Source: Paracoccaceae bacterium (GTDB lineage Bacteria > Pseudomonadota > Alphaproteobacteria > Rhodobacterales > Rhodobacteraceae). Taken from it: a stretch of 5,621 nt of DNA. Under the pieces are notes generated by a model. It was given only the letters and a program-made list of their open reading frames with translations, was not told the DNA's origin and searched no databases. Location: positions 1 through 5,621 of the forward strand of contig JALWJU010000209.1 of the NCBI GenBank assembly GCA_026997055.1, in the 5' to 3' direction. The translations under genes were made by a program, and so were the position numbers. Below, piece by piece: positions 1 through 4,867 of the stretch (its first letter is position 1; each line of letters starts with the position of its first letter).

Positions 1-141
1 GTGGCGGGCCTTGAGACGGCCCACTTCCTGGGTGTGCTTGAAGCGCTCGGCGAGCGTATAGACGAGGATCGCGTCGAGCCGGTCGATACTGTCGCGGTGA
101 TTGGCGAGGATCTCGGCGGCGCGGGTGGTGTCGTCGCTCAT
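1..141 (-). CDS. Chorismate mutase, AroQ class (N-terminal 47 codons, cut by window edge)
   Basis: Only the first 47 residues are in the window and the frame is open to base 1. Chorismate mutase converts chorismate to prephenate, the entry to phenylalanine and tyrosine synthesis, in the cytoplasm. The visible part reads as the first long helix of the AroQ fold, with the segments RDSIDRLDAILVYTLAERF and VGRLKA. Arg16, Arg33 and Lys44 have the same spacing (17, then 11) as the active-site residues Arg11, Arg28 and Lys39 of the E. coli domain, which is good support. The ATG at 141-139 overlaps the stop of the upstream acetyltransferase as ATGA. It has a strong ribosome binding site, GGAGGAG at 153-147, inside the end of that gene, so translational coupling is likely. 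This is probably a small monofunctional mutase, but a fusion to another domain beyond the edge cannot be excluded. Identification is confident from family motifs. Confidence 0.85.
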   Translation of the reverse strand, partial: MSDDTTRAAEILANHRDSIDRLDAILVYTLAERFKHTQEVGRLKARH

Positions 142-668
142 GAAAGCTCCTCCGGTCCGGGGTGGCGGTAGATGTGGCAGCGGCCGAACTGGGCGTGCTC
201 GAAATCGCGCTCGTGCCAGGCGCCGAGCTTTTCGGCCAGCGCGATGGAGCGGGTATTGCCGGGCACGATCAGGCTGATGGCGGTTTTCCAGCCGCGCGCC
301 TCATAGGCCCAGCGGCGCGCCGCCTGTGCGGCCTCGAAGGCGTATCCGTTGCCCTCGAAGCCGTTCATCAGGGTCCAGCCGATCTCGGGCTCGGGCCAGC
401 CTTCGGGGAACCACGGCCCCACATGGCCCACATGGCGCCCGCTGGACTTTTCCTGCACGCTGAAGAAACCATAGCCGCGAAAGGCCCAGTGGCCGATCAC
501 CGAGGCCATCCAGCGCCAGACCTGTTCGCGGGGCATCCTGCCGCCGACGAAGGCGGCGCGGTCGGTGGCGAAGAACTCGGCTTCAGGTTCGAAATCTTCA
601 AGCGAGAAGGCGCCAAGGCGCAGCCTTTCGGTCTCCAATGTTGGAATTGTGAAAGTTGTGGCGCTCAT
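138..668 (-). CDS. GNAT family N-acetyltransferase, RimJ/RimL-like (176 aa)
   Basis: This is a GNAT-fold acetyltransferase of the Acetyltransf_3 type, which moves an acetyl group from acetyl-CoA to an amine on a protein or small molecule. The substrate cannot be read from the sequence. Family marks in order are TERLRLG near residues 13-19, EPEIGWTL at 93-100, the acetyl-CoA pyrophosphate-binding loop as GNGYAFEA at 106-113, and PGNTRSIALAEKLGA at 136-150, the typical C-terminal helix. The length is normal for a single GNAT domain, and no signal peptide or membrane segment is seen. The ATG at 668-666 is preceded by GGAGG at 680-676 with 7 nt spacing, and that site lies in a perfect hairpin (separate entry). 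The gene sits 61 bp after ffh and overlaps the chorismate mutase start by 4 bp, so it is probably in one transcript with both. Function beyond the family is unassigned; RimL-like naming would not prove ribosomal protein acetylation. Confidence 0.9.
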   Translation of the reverse strand: MSATTFTIPTLETERLRLGAFSLEDFEPEAEFFATDRAAFVGGRMPREQVWRWMASVIGHWAFRGYGFFSVQEKSSGRHVGHVGPWFPEGWPEPEIGWTLMNGFEGNGYAFEAAQAARRWAYEARGWKTAISLIVPGNTRSIALAEKLGAWHERDFEHAQFGRCHIYRHPGPEELS

Positions 669-673
669 GTGCA

Positions 674-697
674 GCCCTCCGGGCAGGCCTGGAGGGC
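674..697 (-). promoter_or_regulatory. Hairpin enclosing the GNAT gene ribosome binding site
   Basis: Read on the minus strand, GCCCTCC (697-691), a 10-nt loop (690-681) and GGAGGGC (680-674) form a perfect 7-bp GC-only-but-one stem. The 3' arm contains GGAGG, the only good Shine-Dalgarno sequence for the acetyltransferase ATG 7 nt downstream. The pairing is seen directly. That it restrains translation, or acts as a weak processing or termination point after ffh, is inference. No U-run follows, so a classical intrinsic terminator is unlikely. Confidence 0.5.
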
Positions 698-702
698 GGC
701 GG

Positions 703-728
703 GGGAGTATTTATGGAAAGATGAAAGG
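703..728 (-). repeat. Half copy (26 bp) of the dispersed CATCTTTCC/AATACTCCC element
   Basis: Read on the minus strand this segment begins CCTTTCATCTTTCC and ends AATACTCCC. It matches the first 26 bases of the copy at 4791-4850 at 24 positions. It starts 1 nt after the ffh stop codon. The second half of the full element, with the CGATTTTTC/GAAAAATCG hairpin, is missing, and the sequence diverges straight after the CTCCC. It lies in the opposite orientation to the other two copies on the + strand, but like the 4791 copy it begins just after a gene end in the direction of that gene. Confidence 0.75.
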
Positions 729-729
729 A

Positions 730-2238
730 TCATTTCTTCTTCCCGATGCCCGAGAGATTGCCCGGCAGCGGCATCCCGCCGCCCCCCATTCCGCCCATAC
801 CGCCCATGCCGCCGGGCAGCTTGCCGCCCAGCTGTCTGGCGGCGGCTTCCAGCGCGGCGGGGTCGTTCATGTCAGGCAGACCGCCGCCCTTGCCGAACAT
901 GCCGCCCAGCGCCTGCCTGAGCATCTTTCCCTTGCCCATCTTGCCCATCTTCTTCATCATGTCGGCCATTTGTCGCTGCATTTTCAAAAGCTTGTTGAGA
1001 TCCGAGACTTCCTGCCCGGCGCCCTTGGCGATGCGCTTCTTGCGGGAGGCCTGGAGGATCTGGGGATGCAGGCGCTCCTTCTTGGTCATCGACTGGATCA
1101 GGGCGATCTGGCGCTTGATCATCCTGTCGTCGATCCCGGCGGCGGCCATCTGCTTGCTCATCTTGCCCATGCCGGGCATCATCGACATGATCCCCTCCAT
1201 GCCGCCCATCTTCTGCATCTGCTCGAGCTGCATTCTGAGGTCGTTCATGTTGAAGCGGCCCTTCATCATCCGCCGGGCCATGCGCTCGGCCTGCTCGGCC
1301 TCGATGGTCTCCTGGGCCTTTTCCACAAGGCTGACGATATCGCCCATGCCGAGGATGCGGCCTGCGATGCGCTCGGGCTCGAAGGTTTCGAGCTGGTCGA
1401 GCTTCTCGCCCGTGCCGACGAACCTGATCGGCTTGCCGGTGACCGCGCGCATGGACAGCGCCGCGCCGCCGCGCCCGTCGCCGTCCATCCGGGTGAGCAC
1501 CACGCCGGTGATGCCCACCTTGGCGTCGAATTCCTCGGCCACCTCGACGGCGACCTGGCCGGTGAGGCCATCGACCACCAGCAGGGTCTCGCGCGGACTG
1601 GTCACCTGCGAGACCTGCTCGACCTCGTCCATCAGCACCTGGTCGATATGCAGCCGCCCGGCCGTGTCGAGGATATAGACGTCATAGCCGCCCATGGTCG
1701 CCTGCTGTTTCGCGCGCCGGGCGATATCCACGGGCTTCTGGCCGGGCACGATCGGCAGGGTATCGACGCCGATCTGGCGGCCCAGCACGGCGAGCTGCTC
1801 CATGGCGGCGGGGCGGTAGATGTCGAGGCTGGCCATCAGCACCCGCTTGCCGTCGCGCTCCTTGAGGCGGCGGGCGAGCTTGGCGGTGGTGGTGGTCTTG
1901 CCGCCGCCCTGCAGCCCGACCATGAGGATCGGCGCCGGCGGGTTGTCGATCTTGAGCGTACCGGGTTCGCCCTCGCCGGCGAGCATCTCCACCAGCGCGT
2001 CATGGACGATCTTGACCACCTGCTGACCCGGCGTGACCGATTTCGTCACCGCCTGGCCGGTGGCCTTTTCCTGCACCTGACGCACGAAATCGCGCACTAC
2101 CGGCAGCGAGACATCCGCCTCCAGAAGCGCTACCCGCACCTCGCGCAGGGCGGTTTTCACATCCTCTTCGGAAAGCGCACCCTGTCGGGTCAGACGCTCA
2201 AGAACACCCGACAGGCGATCCGAAAGACTCTCGAACAT
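730..2238 (-). CDS. ffh: Signal recognition particle GTPase Ffh / SRP54 (502 aa)
   Basis: Ffh binds 4.5S RNA and signal sequences of nascent inner-membrane proteins and delivers ribosomes to the receptor FtsY. The N domain spans about residues 1-95. The GTPase G domain follows, with P-loop GLQGGGKTTTT at 108-118, DTAGR at 191-195 and TRMDGDGRGGAALS at 249-262. The methionine-rich M domain starts near 329 and carries the RNA-binding signature SRKKRIAKGAG at 398-408. Two positions differ from the common consensus: the G4 motif is TRMD rather than TKxD, and the RNA motif has GAG rather than GSG. The last 60 residues form a Gly/Met-rich tail ending in KKK, encoded by a small tandem array near 772-813. 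I chose the ATG at 2238 because the protein then begins MFESLSDRLSG, as in the family, and AAGGAG lies 6 nt upstream; an in-frame ATG 36 codons further up would encode an uncharacteristic extension. Length and motifs are complete and the gene looks functional. It probably leads the cluster with the acetyltransferase and chorismate mutase. Confidence 0.98.
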   Translation of the reverse strand: MFESLSDRLSGVLERLTRQGALSEEDVKTALREVRVALLEADVSLPVVRDFVRQVQEKATGQAVTKSVTPGQQVVKIVHDALVEMLAGEGEPGTLKIDNPPAPILMVGLQGGGKTTTTAKLARRLKERDGKRVLMASLDIYRPAAMEQLAVLGRQIGVDTLPIVPGQKPVDIARRAKQQATMGGYDVYILDTAGRLHIDQVLMDEVEQVSQVTSPRETLLVVDGLTGQVAVEVAEEFDAKVGITGVVLTRMDGDGRGGAALSMRAVTGKPIRFVGTGEKLDQLETFEPERIAGRILGMGDIVSLVEKAQETIEAEQAERMARRMMKGRFNMNDLRMQLEQMQKMGGMEGIMSMMPGMGKMSKQMAAAGIDDRMIKRQIALIQSMTKKERLHPQILQASRKKRIAKGAGQEVSDLNKLLKMQRQMADMMKKMGKMGKGKMLRQALGGMFGKGGGLPDMNDPAALEAAARQLGGKLPGGMGGMGGMGGGGMPLPGNLSGIGKKK

Positions 2239-2253
2239 CTCTCTCTCCTTTCC
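2239..2253 (-). promoter_or_regulatory. Ribosome binding site of ffh that fixes its start
   Basis: On the minus strand a purine-only run, GGAAAGGAGAGAGAG, leads directly into the ATG at 2238. AAGGAG (2250-2245) is spaced 6 nt from the start codon. No comparable site precedes the in-frame ATG at 2346, so this decides the start. Confidence 0.85.
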
Positions 2254-2257
2254 GGGC

Positions 2258-2353
2258 GCGTCCGCCCCATACGGAGGCATCCGCCGGATAACACCAAACG
2301 CCCCCGTGGGCGAATCCTCGCTGACGGGGGGCGATCCCGGCCACATGCCGGGA
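2258..2353 (-). other. Structured 5' leader of ffh (three potential hairpins)
   Basis: Reading toward ffh there are three inverted repeats. The first is perfect, TCCCGGC/GCCGGGA at 2353-2347 and 2341-2335, with a 5-nt loop. The second is CGCCCCCGT paired with ACGGGGGGCG (2299-2307 and 2324-2333), with one bulged G. The third is GCGTCCG/CGGAGGC at 2258-2264 and 2272-2278, with one mismatch. The ribosome binding site itself is left outside them. I see no match to a riboswitch class I know, and it is not the 4.5S RNA, whose conserved tetraloop and GGAAG-type asymmetric loop are absent. In a genome this GC-rich some pairing is expected by chance, so a regulatory role is only a possibility. Confidence 0.35.
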
Positions 2354-2385
2354 CCGGAGGGCAGGGCCTTCCGGGTATTGACGCG

Positions 2386-2414
2386 CGTTTAGGCCGGCGC
2401 GCGCGGGGAGTCAA
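2386..2414 (-). promoter_or_regulatory. Candidate sigma-70-type promoter for ffh
   Basis: On the minus strand TTGACT (2414-2409) is followed after exactly 17 bp by TAAACG (2391-2386). The -35 box matches the consensus TTGACA at 5 of 6 positions; the -10 box matches only at 3 of 6. A strong -35 with a poor -10 is common for housekeeping promoters of GC-rich alphaproteobacteria. Transcription would start near 2379 and give a leader of about 140 nt. It is the best candidate in the 273-bp gap between the fructosamine kinase stop and the ffh start. Confidence 0.45.
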
Positions 2415-2426
2415 GCGGTGGATGCC

Positions 2427-2486
2427 CCTTTCATCTTTCCATCAATACTCCCGCCGGAGGCACGATTTTTCTGCGAAAAATCGCCC
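2427..2486 (+). repeat. Dispersed 60-bp intergenic element, copy between kinase and ffh
   Basis: The element begins CCTTTCATCTTTCC, continues with AATACTCCCGCCGGAGG, and ends with a hairpin CGATTTTTC-TGC-GAAAAATCG followed by CCC. It matches the copy at 4791-4850 at 56 of 60 positions; the differences are three bases at element positions 15-17 and one at position 36. It contains two inverted repeats, CTCC/GGAG (4 bp) and CGATTTTTC/GAAAAATCG (9 bp). Here it lies after the fructosamine kinase, hairpin end nearest to that gene, and upstream of the candidate ffh promoter. Similar sequences recur at gene ends in Rhodobacterales genomes as far as I recall; the function is not known to me. Confidence 0.8.
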
Positions 2487-2506
2487 TGCCCGCCCCGGAG
2501 CGGCAG
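2463..2506 (-). terminator. Two hairpins downstream of the fructosamine kinase gene, possible terminator
   Basis: Within 50 nt after the kinase TAG (2514-2512) there are two stems. CTGCCGC pairs with GCGGGCAG across 2506-2486, with one bulged base and a 6-nt loop, and the repeat-borne stem CGATTTTTC/GAAAAATCG covers 2483-2463 with a 3-nt loop. Neither is followed by a clear U-run, so this is at best a non-canonical or Rho-assisted end; the stems could also protect the mRNA 3' end from exonucleases. Confidence 0.4.
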
Positions 2507-2511
2507 AACAA

Positions 2512-3312
2512 CTACCCCCCGAGCCGTGCCAGCAGCCCCTCCACCATGGGCCGATAGCCGGATCCGAACAGGCGCAGATGCACCAGCGCCGGCCAGAGCT
2601 GATAGGCGGCGCGTCGCTCCTGCCAGTCCGGTGCGAGCGGGCCGTAGGCCTGCCAGAAGGCCTTGGGCGGACTGCCGAACAGGGTCAGCATCGCCAGGTC
2701 CACCTCGCCATGCCCGTAATAGCAGGCCGGGTCGATCAGCACCGTGCGACCGGGGGCGAACAGCACGTTGCCCTGCCACAGATCGCCATGCAGCAGGGCG
2801 GGAGCGGGGCGCGCGGGGAGGATGTCGCTCAGGCGGGCGGTAAGCGCCTCAAGGCGCGCGCGCAGGTCCGCGGGCAGCGCCTCGGGGGCGGCGAGCAGGC
2901 GGCGGCGCGCCCAGAAGTCGGGCCAGTCCGCCGCCGGGCCATTGTCGATCGCCACGCGGCCAAAGGCATAGCCCTCGTCCCAGCCATAGCCGGGGCCGCG
3001 GCACGCGTGCAGGCGGGCAAGAGCCCTGCCGAGATCGGCCCAGGCCTGCGGGCTTGCGGGCACTTCTTCCAGCGCCTCGAGCAGCATCACCTGTCCGCTG
3101 ACCGCCAGCACTTCCGGCACCGGCGCGCCCGCCCGGCCCAGCGCCGCGAGCATCCGCGCCTCGCGCGCGACGAGCGAGCCGGCCTTGGCCACCAGCGCGC
3201 GCCCGTCGCTGCATTCTACCCGCACCACCTGCGAAAGATCGCCCCCGTGCAGCGGCGTGACGCGCACCGCCCTGGTGCCGATTTCTTCGAGTGCCGCGTT
3301 CAGCCCTTCCAT
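2512..3312 (-). CDS. Fructosamine kinase family protein (ketosamine-3-kinase-like, 266 aa)
   Basis: The family (PF03881, related to aminoglycoside phosphotransferases) phosphorylates sugar adducts on amines, such as fructosamines or ribulosamines, which destabilises the adduct and repairs glycated protein. Seen here are the N-lobe loop GGDLSQVVRV at 23-32, Lys43 in VAKAG as the likely ATP lysine, Glu51 in the following helix, the catalytic loop HGDLWQGN at 175-182 with Asp177 as likely base, and DPACYYGHGEVDLAM at 194-208 as the metal-binding and family signature. It is slightly shorter than typical members (about 285-300). The Cys found in the ATP loop of human and plant homologues is replaced by Asp in GGDL. 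The ATG at 3312-3310 overlaps the end of the ygfZ-like gene by 13 bp and has no strong ribosome binding site of its own, so coupled translation is likely. The real substrate is not determined; bacterial members often act on small-molecule or ribulosamine adducts. Confidence 0.9.
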   Translation of the reverse strand: MEGLNAALEEIGTRAVRVTPLHGGDLSQVVRVECSDGRALVAKAGSLVAREARMLAALGRAGAPVPEVLAVSGQVMLLEALEEVPASPQAWADLGRALARLHACRGPGYGWDEGYAFGRVAIDNGPAADWPDFWARRRLLAAPEALPADLRARLEALTARLSDILPARPAPALLHGDLWQGNVLFAPGRTVLIDPACYYGHGEVDLAMLTLFGSPPKAFWQAYGPLAPDWQERRAAYQLWPALVHLRLFGSGYRPMVEGLLARLGG

Positions 3313-4037
3313 GTCAGCCGCGCATCCCCCGCCCGCAGCGCGCCCCGCGCCCGCTCGAAACGCAAATAGGCGAGCGCCTTGCCAGCGGCCTGCGTGTAAA
3401 GCGTGCCCGCCGCGCGCCCGTCTTCGGTGGTGACCGGCGTGCCCACGGGGGCCGTGCCCTCGATCTCCACCTGCACCAGCCCCTTCCTGAGCTCGGTCTT
3501 GTGCTTCATGCGCGCGGTCACTTCCTGGCCCACATAGCAGCCCTTGCGGAAATCGACCCCGTTGAGCCGCTCGAACCCCATCTCGAGGATGTAGCTCTCC
3601 GGCCCAAGCTCGATGCCGCTTTCAGGCACCACATGGGTGACGCGCAGCGCGTCCCAATCGCTGCCGTCATCGCCCCCCCGCGCCCCGTAAAGCCGCCAGC
3701 CCAGTGCCGCCAGGCGCGGATCGTCCAGCGCGCCCTCCGGTACCGGGCCGGTGCCGCGCATCACCTGCAGGCCGCTCTCGCCGATCTCGACATCCGCGCG
3801 CAGCCTGTACATGGCGAGCCGCTGCGCGAGTGCGTCCGCCAGCCCCCCGGCCACGTCGATCAGGATCGCCCCGGCCCGCTCCACCAGAAAGAAATCCGCC
3901 AGATACTTGCCCTGCGGCGTGAGCATGGCCGCATAAAGAATGCCGGCCTCGCCCAGGCGCTTCACGTCATTGGTCACCAGCCCCTGCAGGAATTTCACCC
4001 TGTCCTCGCCGCTGACCTGCAATATCCTGCGCGTCAT
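3300..4037 (-). CDS. ygfZ: YgfZ/IBA57-like folate-binding protein (245 aa)
   Basis: This family resembles the GcvT aminomethyltransferase fold and helps maturation or repair of certain [4Fe-4S] enzymes in a tetrahydrofolate-dependent way, in the cytoplasm. The diagnostic motif is present as KGCYVGQE at 165-172, with Cys167 the conserved cysteine, followed by VTARMKHKTELRKG. The N-terminal segment VSGEDRVKFLQGLVTNDV at 8-25 is also typical. The length is close to that of alphaproteobacterial and mitochondrial IBA57 proteins, shorter than E. coli YgfZ (326). I chose the ATG at 4037-4035 because the family begins there (MTRRILQVSG) and GGAGG at 4047-4043 sits 5 nt upstream; the frame stays open further upstream, into the divergent gene, but that part has no family similarity. 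It is first in a two-gene leftward unit with the fructosamine kinase, overlapping it by 13 bp, and is divergent from the glycosyltransferase. The annotation as YgfZ/IBA57 family is firm; which Fe-S targets it serves is unknown. Confidence 0.93.
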   Translation of the reverse strand: MTRRILQVSGEDRVKFLQGLVTNDVKRLGEAGILYAAMLTPQGKYLADFFLVERAGAILIDVAGGLADALAQRLAMYRLRADVEIGESGLQVMRGTGPVPEGALDDPRLAALGWRLYGARGGDDGSDWDALRVTHVVPESGIELGPESYILEMGFERLNGVDFRKGCYVGQEVTARMKHKTELRKGLVQVEIEGTAPVGTPVTTEDGRAAGTLYTQAAGKALAYLRFERARGALRAGDARLTWKG

Positions 4038-4063
4038 GCCTTCCTCCCTGTCCTGCGCCCCTC

Positions 4064-4070
4064 TAATATA
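4064..4070. promoter_or_regulatory. AT-rich box in the 61-bp divergent gap, candidate shared -10 region
   Basis: The gap between the two start codons (4038-4098) is GC-rich except for CTAATATAGG. On the minus strand TATATT (4070-4065) would serve ygfZ; on the plus strand TAATAT (4064-4069) would serve the glycosyltransferase. Neither has a convincing -35 box at 16-18 bp. The ribosome binding sites GGAGG (4047-4043, minus) and AAAGGA (4090-4095, plus) also lie in this gap. The call rests on AT content and position only. Confidence 0.3.
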
Positions 4071-4098
4071 GGCGCAAAGCCACGGCACGAAAGGACCA

Positions 4099-4785
4099 AT
4101 GCGCGCCCCCCTCTCGATCATCCTGCCCACGCTCGACGCTGCCCCCGTGCTGCCCGGCGCACTGGCCGCGCTGATGGAGGGGCTTGAGGCCGGGCTGATC
4201 CGCGAACTGATCGTCAGCGATGGCGGTTCGCGTGACGAAACCGCCGAGATCGCCTGCGCCGCCGGTGCGAGGCTCCTCACCGGCGCGCCGGGGCGCGGCG
4301 GCCAGCTTCGCCGCGGCGCGCAGGCGGCAGAGGGTGACTGGCTGCTGTTTCTCCATGCCGACAGCTGGCCCGCGCCGGGCTGGGCCGCAGCGGTGGCCGC
4401 GCATATGCGGCGCGCCCCGGACAGGGCCGCGGCCTTCCGCCTGAGCTTTCGTGCCCGGGGGGCGGGGGCGCGCCTGACCGCCGGCTGGGCGAATATGCGC
4501 TCGCGCCTCTTTCATTTGCCCTATGGCGACCAGAGCCTGCTGATCCCCCGCGCGCTTTACGAGCAGACCGGCGGCTTTGACGATATCCCGCTGATGGAGG
4601 ACGTGGCCATGGCCCGTGCCCTTGGCCGGCGCCTGTGCCTGCTCGATCATCCCGTCAGTACCGATGCCAGCCGCTACCTCGCCCAGGGCTGGATGCGGCG
4701 CGGGGCGCGAAACTGGCTCACGCTTGCCCGCTATCTCGCCGGCACCGATCCGGCAATGCTCGCGCGCCACTACCGGCGCAAATAA
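4099..4785 (+). CDS. Family 2 glycosyltransferase of the TIGR04283 type (228 aa)
   Basis: This is a soluble GT-A-fold transferase with no membrane segment. Motifs in order are LSIILPTLDAAPVL at 5-18, the nucleotide-binding strand VSDGGSRDETAEIA at 39-52, GRGGQLRRGA at 65-74, the metal-binding region LLFLHADSWP at 82-91, PYGDQSLLIPR at 141-151, and GGFDDIPLMEDV at 158-169 with the acidic MED pair. The combination GRGGQL, FLHADS, PYGDQ and LMEDV is characteristic of TIGR04283, first named rSAM/selenodomain-associated transferase 2 and in recent databases linked to arsenosugar biosynthesis. The usual companions (radical SAM enzyme, TIGR04282 transferase, arsenic methyltransferase) are not in the window, so that pathway link is inference. 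The ATG at 4099 follows AAAGGA with 3-4 nt spacing. It stands alone on the plus strand, divergent from ygfZ and convergent with the ABC exporter. Length is normal for the family. Confidence 0.9.
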   Translation: MRAPLSIILPTLDAAPVLPGALAALMEGLEAGLIRELIVSDGGSRDETAEIACAAGARLLTGAPGRGGQLRRGAQAAEGDWLLFLHADSWPAPGWAAAVAAHMRRAPDRAAAFRLSFRARGAGARLTAGWANMRSRLFHLPYGDQSLLIPRALYEQTGGFDDIPLMEDVAMARALGRRLCLLDHPVSTDASRYLAQGWMRRGARNWLTLARYLAGTDPAMLARHYRRK

Positions 4786-4790
4786 GCCGC

Positions 4791-4850
4791 CCTTTCATCT
4801 TTCCCCAAATACTCCCGCCGGAGGCCCGATTTTTCTGCGAAAAATCGCCC
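4791..4850 (+). repeat. Dispersed 60-bp intergenic element, copy between convergent genes
   Basis: It starts 6 nt after the glycosyltransferase TAA with CCTTTCATCTTTCC and carries the same parts as the copy at 2427-2486: AATACTCCCGCCGGAGG with a CTCC/GGAG inverted repeat (4812-4823), then CGATTTTTC-TGC-GAAAAATCG (4827-4847) and CCC. It fills most of the 82-bp gap between two converging stop codons, a usual place for a shared transcript end. Confidence 0.8.
4827..4847. terminator. Symmetric hairpin between convergent genes, possible bidirectional terminator
   Basis: CGATTTTTC (4827-4835) and GAAAAATCG (4839-4847) form a perfect 9-bp stem with a 3-nt loop, readable on both strands. The stem is AT-rich and followed by C-runs on the plus strand, not T-runs, so it does not fit a classical intrinsic terminator. 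Position between two stop codons supports a 3'-end role. Confidence 0.4.
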
Positions 4851-4867
4851 CCGTCGCGCCCTTGCAG

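Noticed and set aside
2239..2346. An N-terminal extension of Ffh by 36 residues from the ATG at 2346.
   Set aside because: The extension is unlike the family, and the start at 2238 has a strong ribosome binding site.
2258..2353. 4.5S RNA (ffs) gene in the leader of ffh.
   Set aside because: The conserved apical tetraloop and internal-loop motifs of SRP RNA are not visible; only unrelated short hairpins are.
2411..2434. Tiny open frame (MKGASTA) starting in the repeat element.
   Set aside because: It is seven codons with a poorly spaced ribosome binding site, and the ATGAAAGG is part of the repeat. The other copies open different reading frames.
2427..2486. Insertion sequence end or transposon remnant.
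   Set aside because: There is no transposase fragment, no target-site duplication that I can see, and no terminal inverted repeats flanking a larger unit. A small dispersed repeat fits better.
565..3369. A 934-codon open frame on the plus strand.
   Set aside because: It lies antisense to ffh and the fructosamine kinase, which have complete family motifs. Its His/Ala/Gly/Leu-rich composition is what a GC-rich antisense frame gives, and no domain is recognisable.
3291..4187. A 298-codon plus-strand open frame across the ygfZ region.
   Set aside because: It is antisense to the well-supported YgfZ/IBA57 gene and low-complexity Ala/Arg/Pro-rich, so it is a shadow frame.
4038..4280. A longer ygfZ start at 4280.
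   Set aside because: It would overlap the divergent glycosyltransferase coding region, and the added residues are low-complexity with no family similarity.
4063..4770. A 235-codon minus-strand open frame across the glycosyltransferase.
   Set aside because: It is opposite a gene with clear GT-A motifs and shows no domain of its own.
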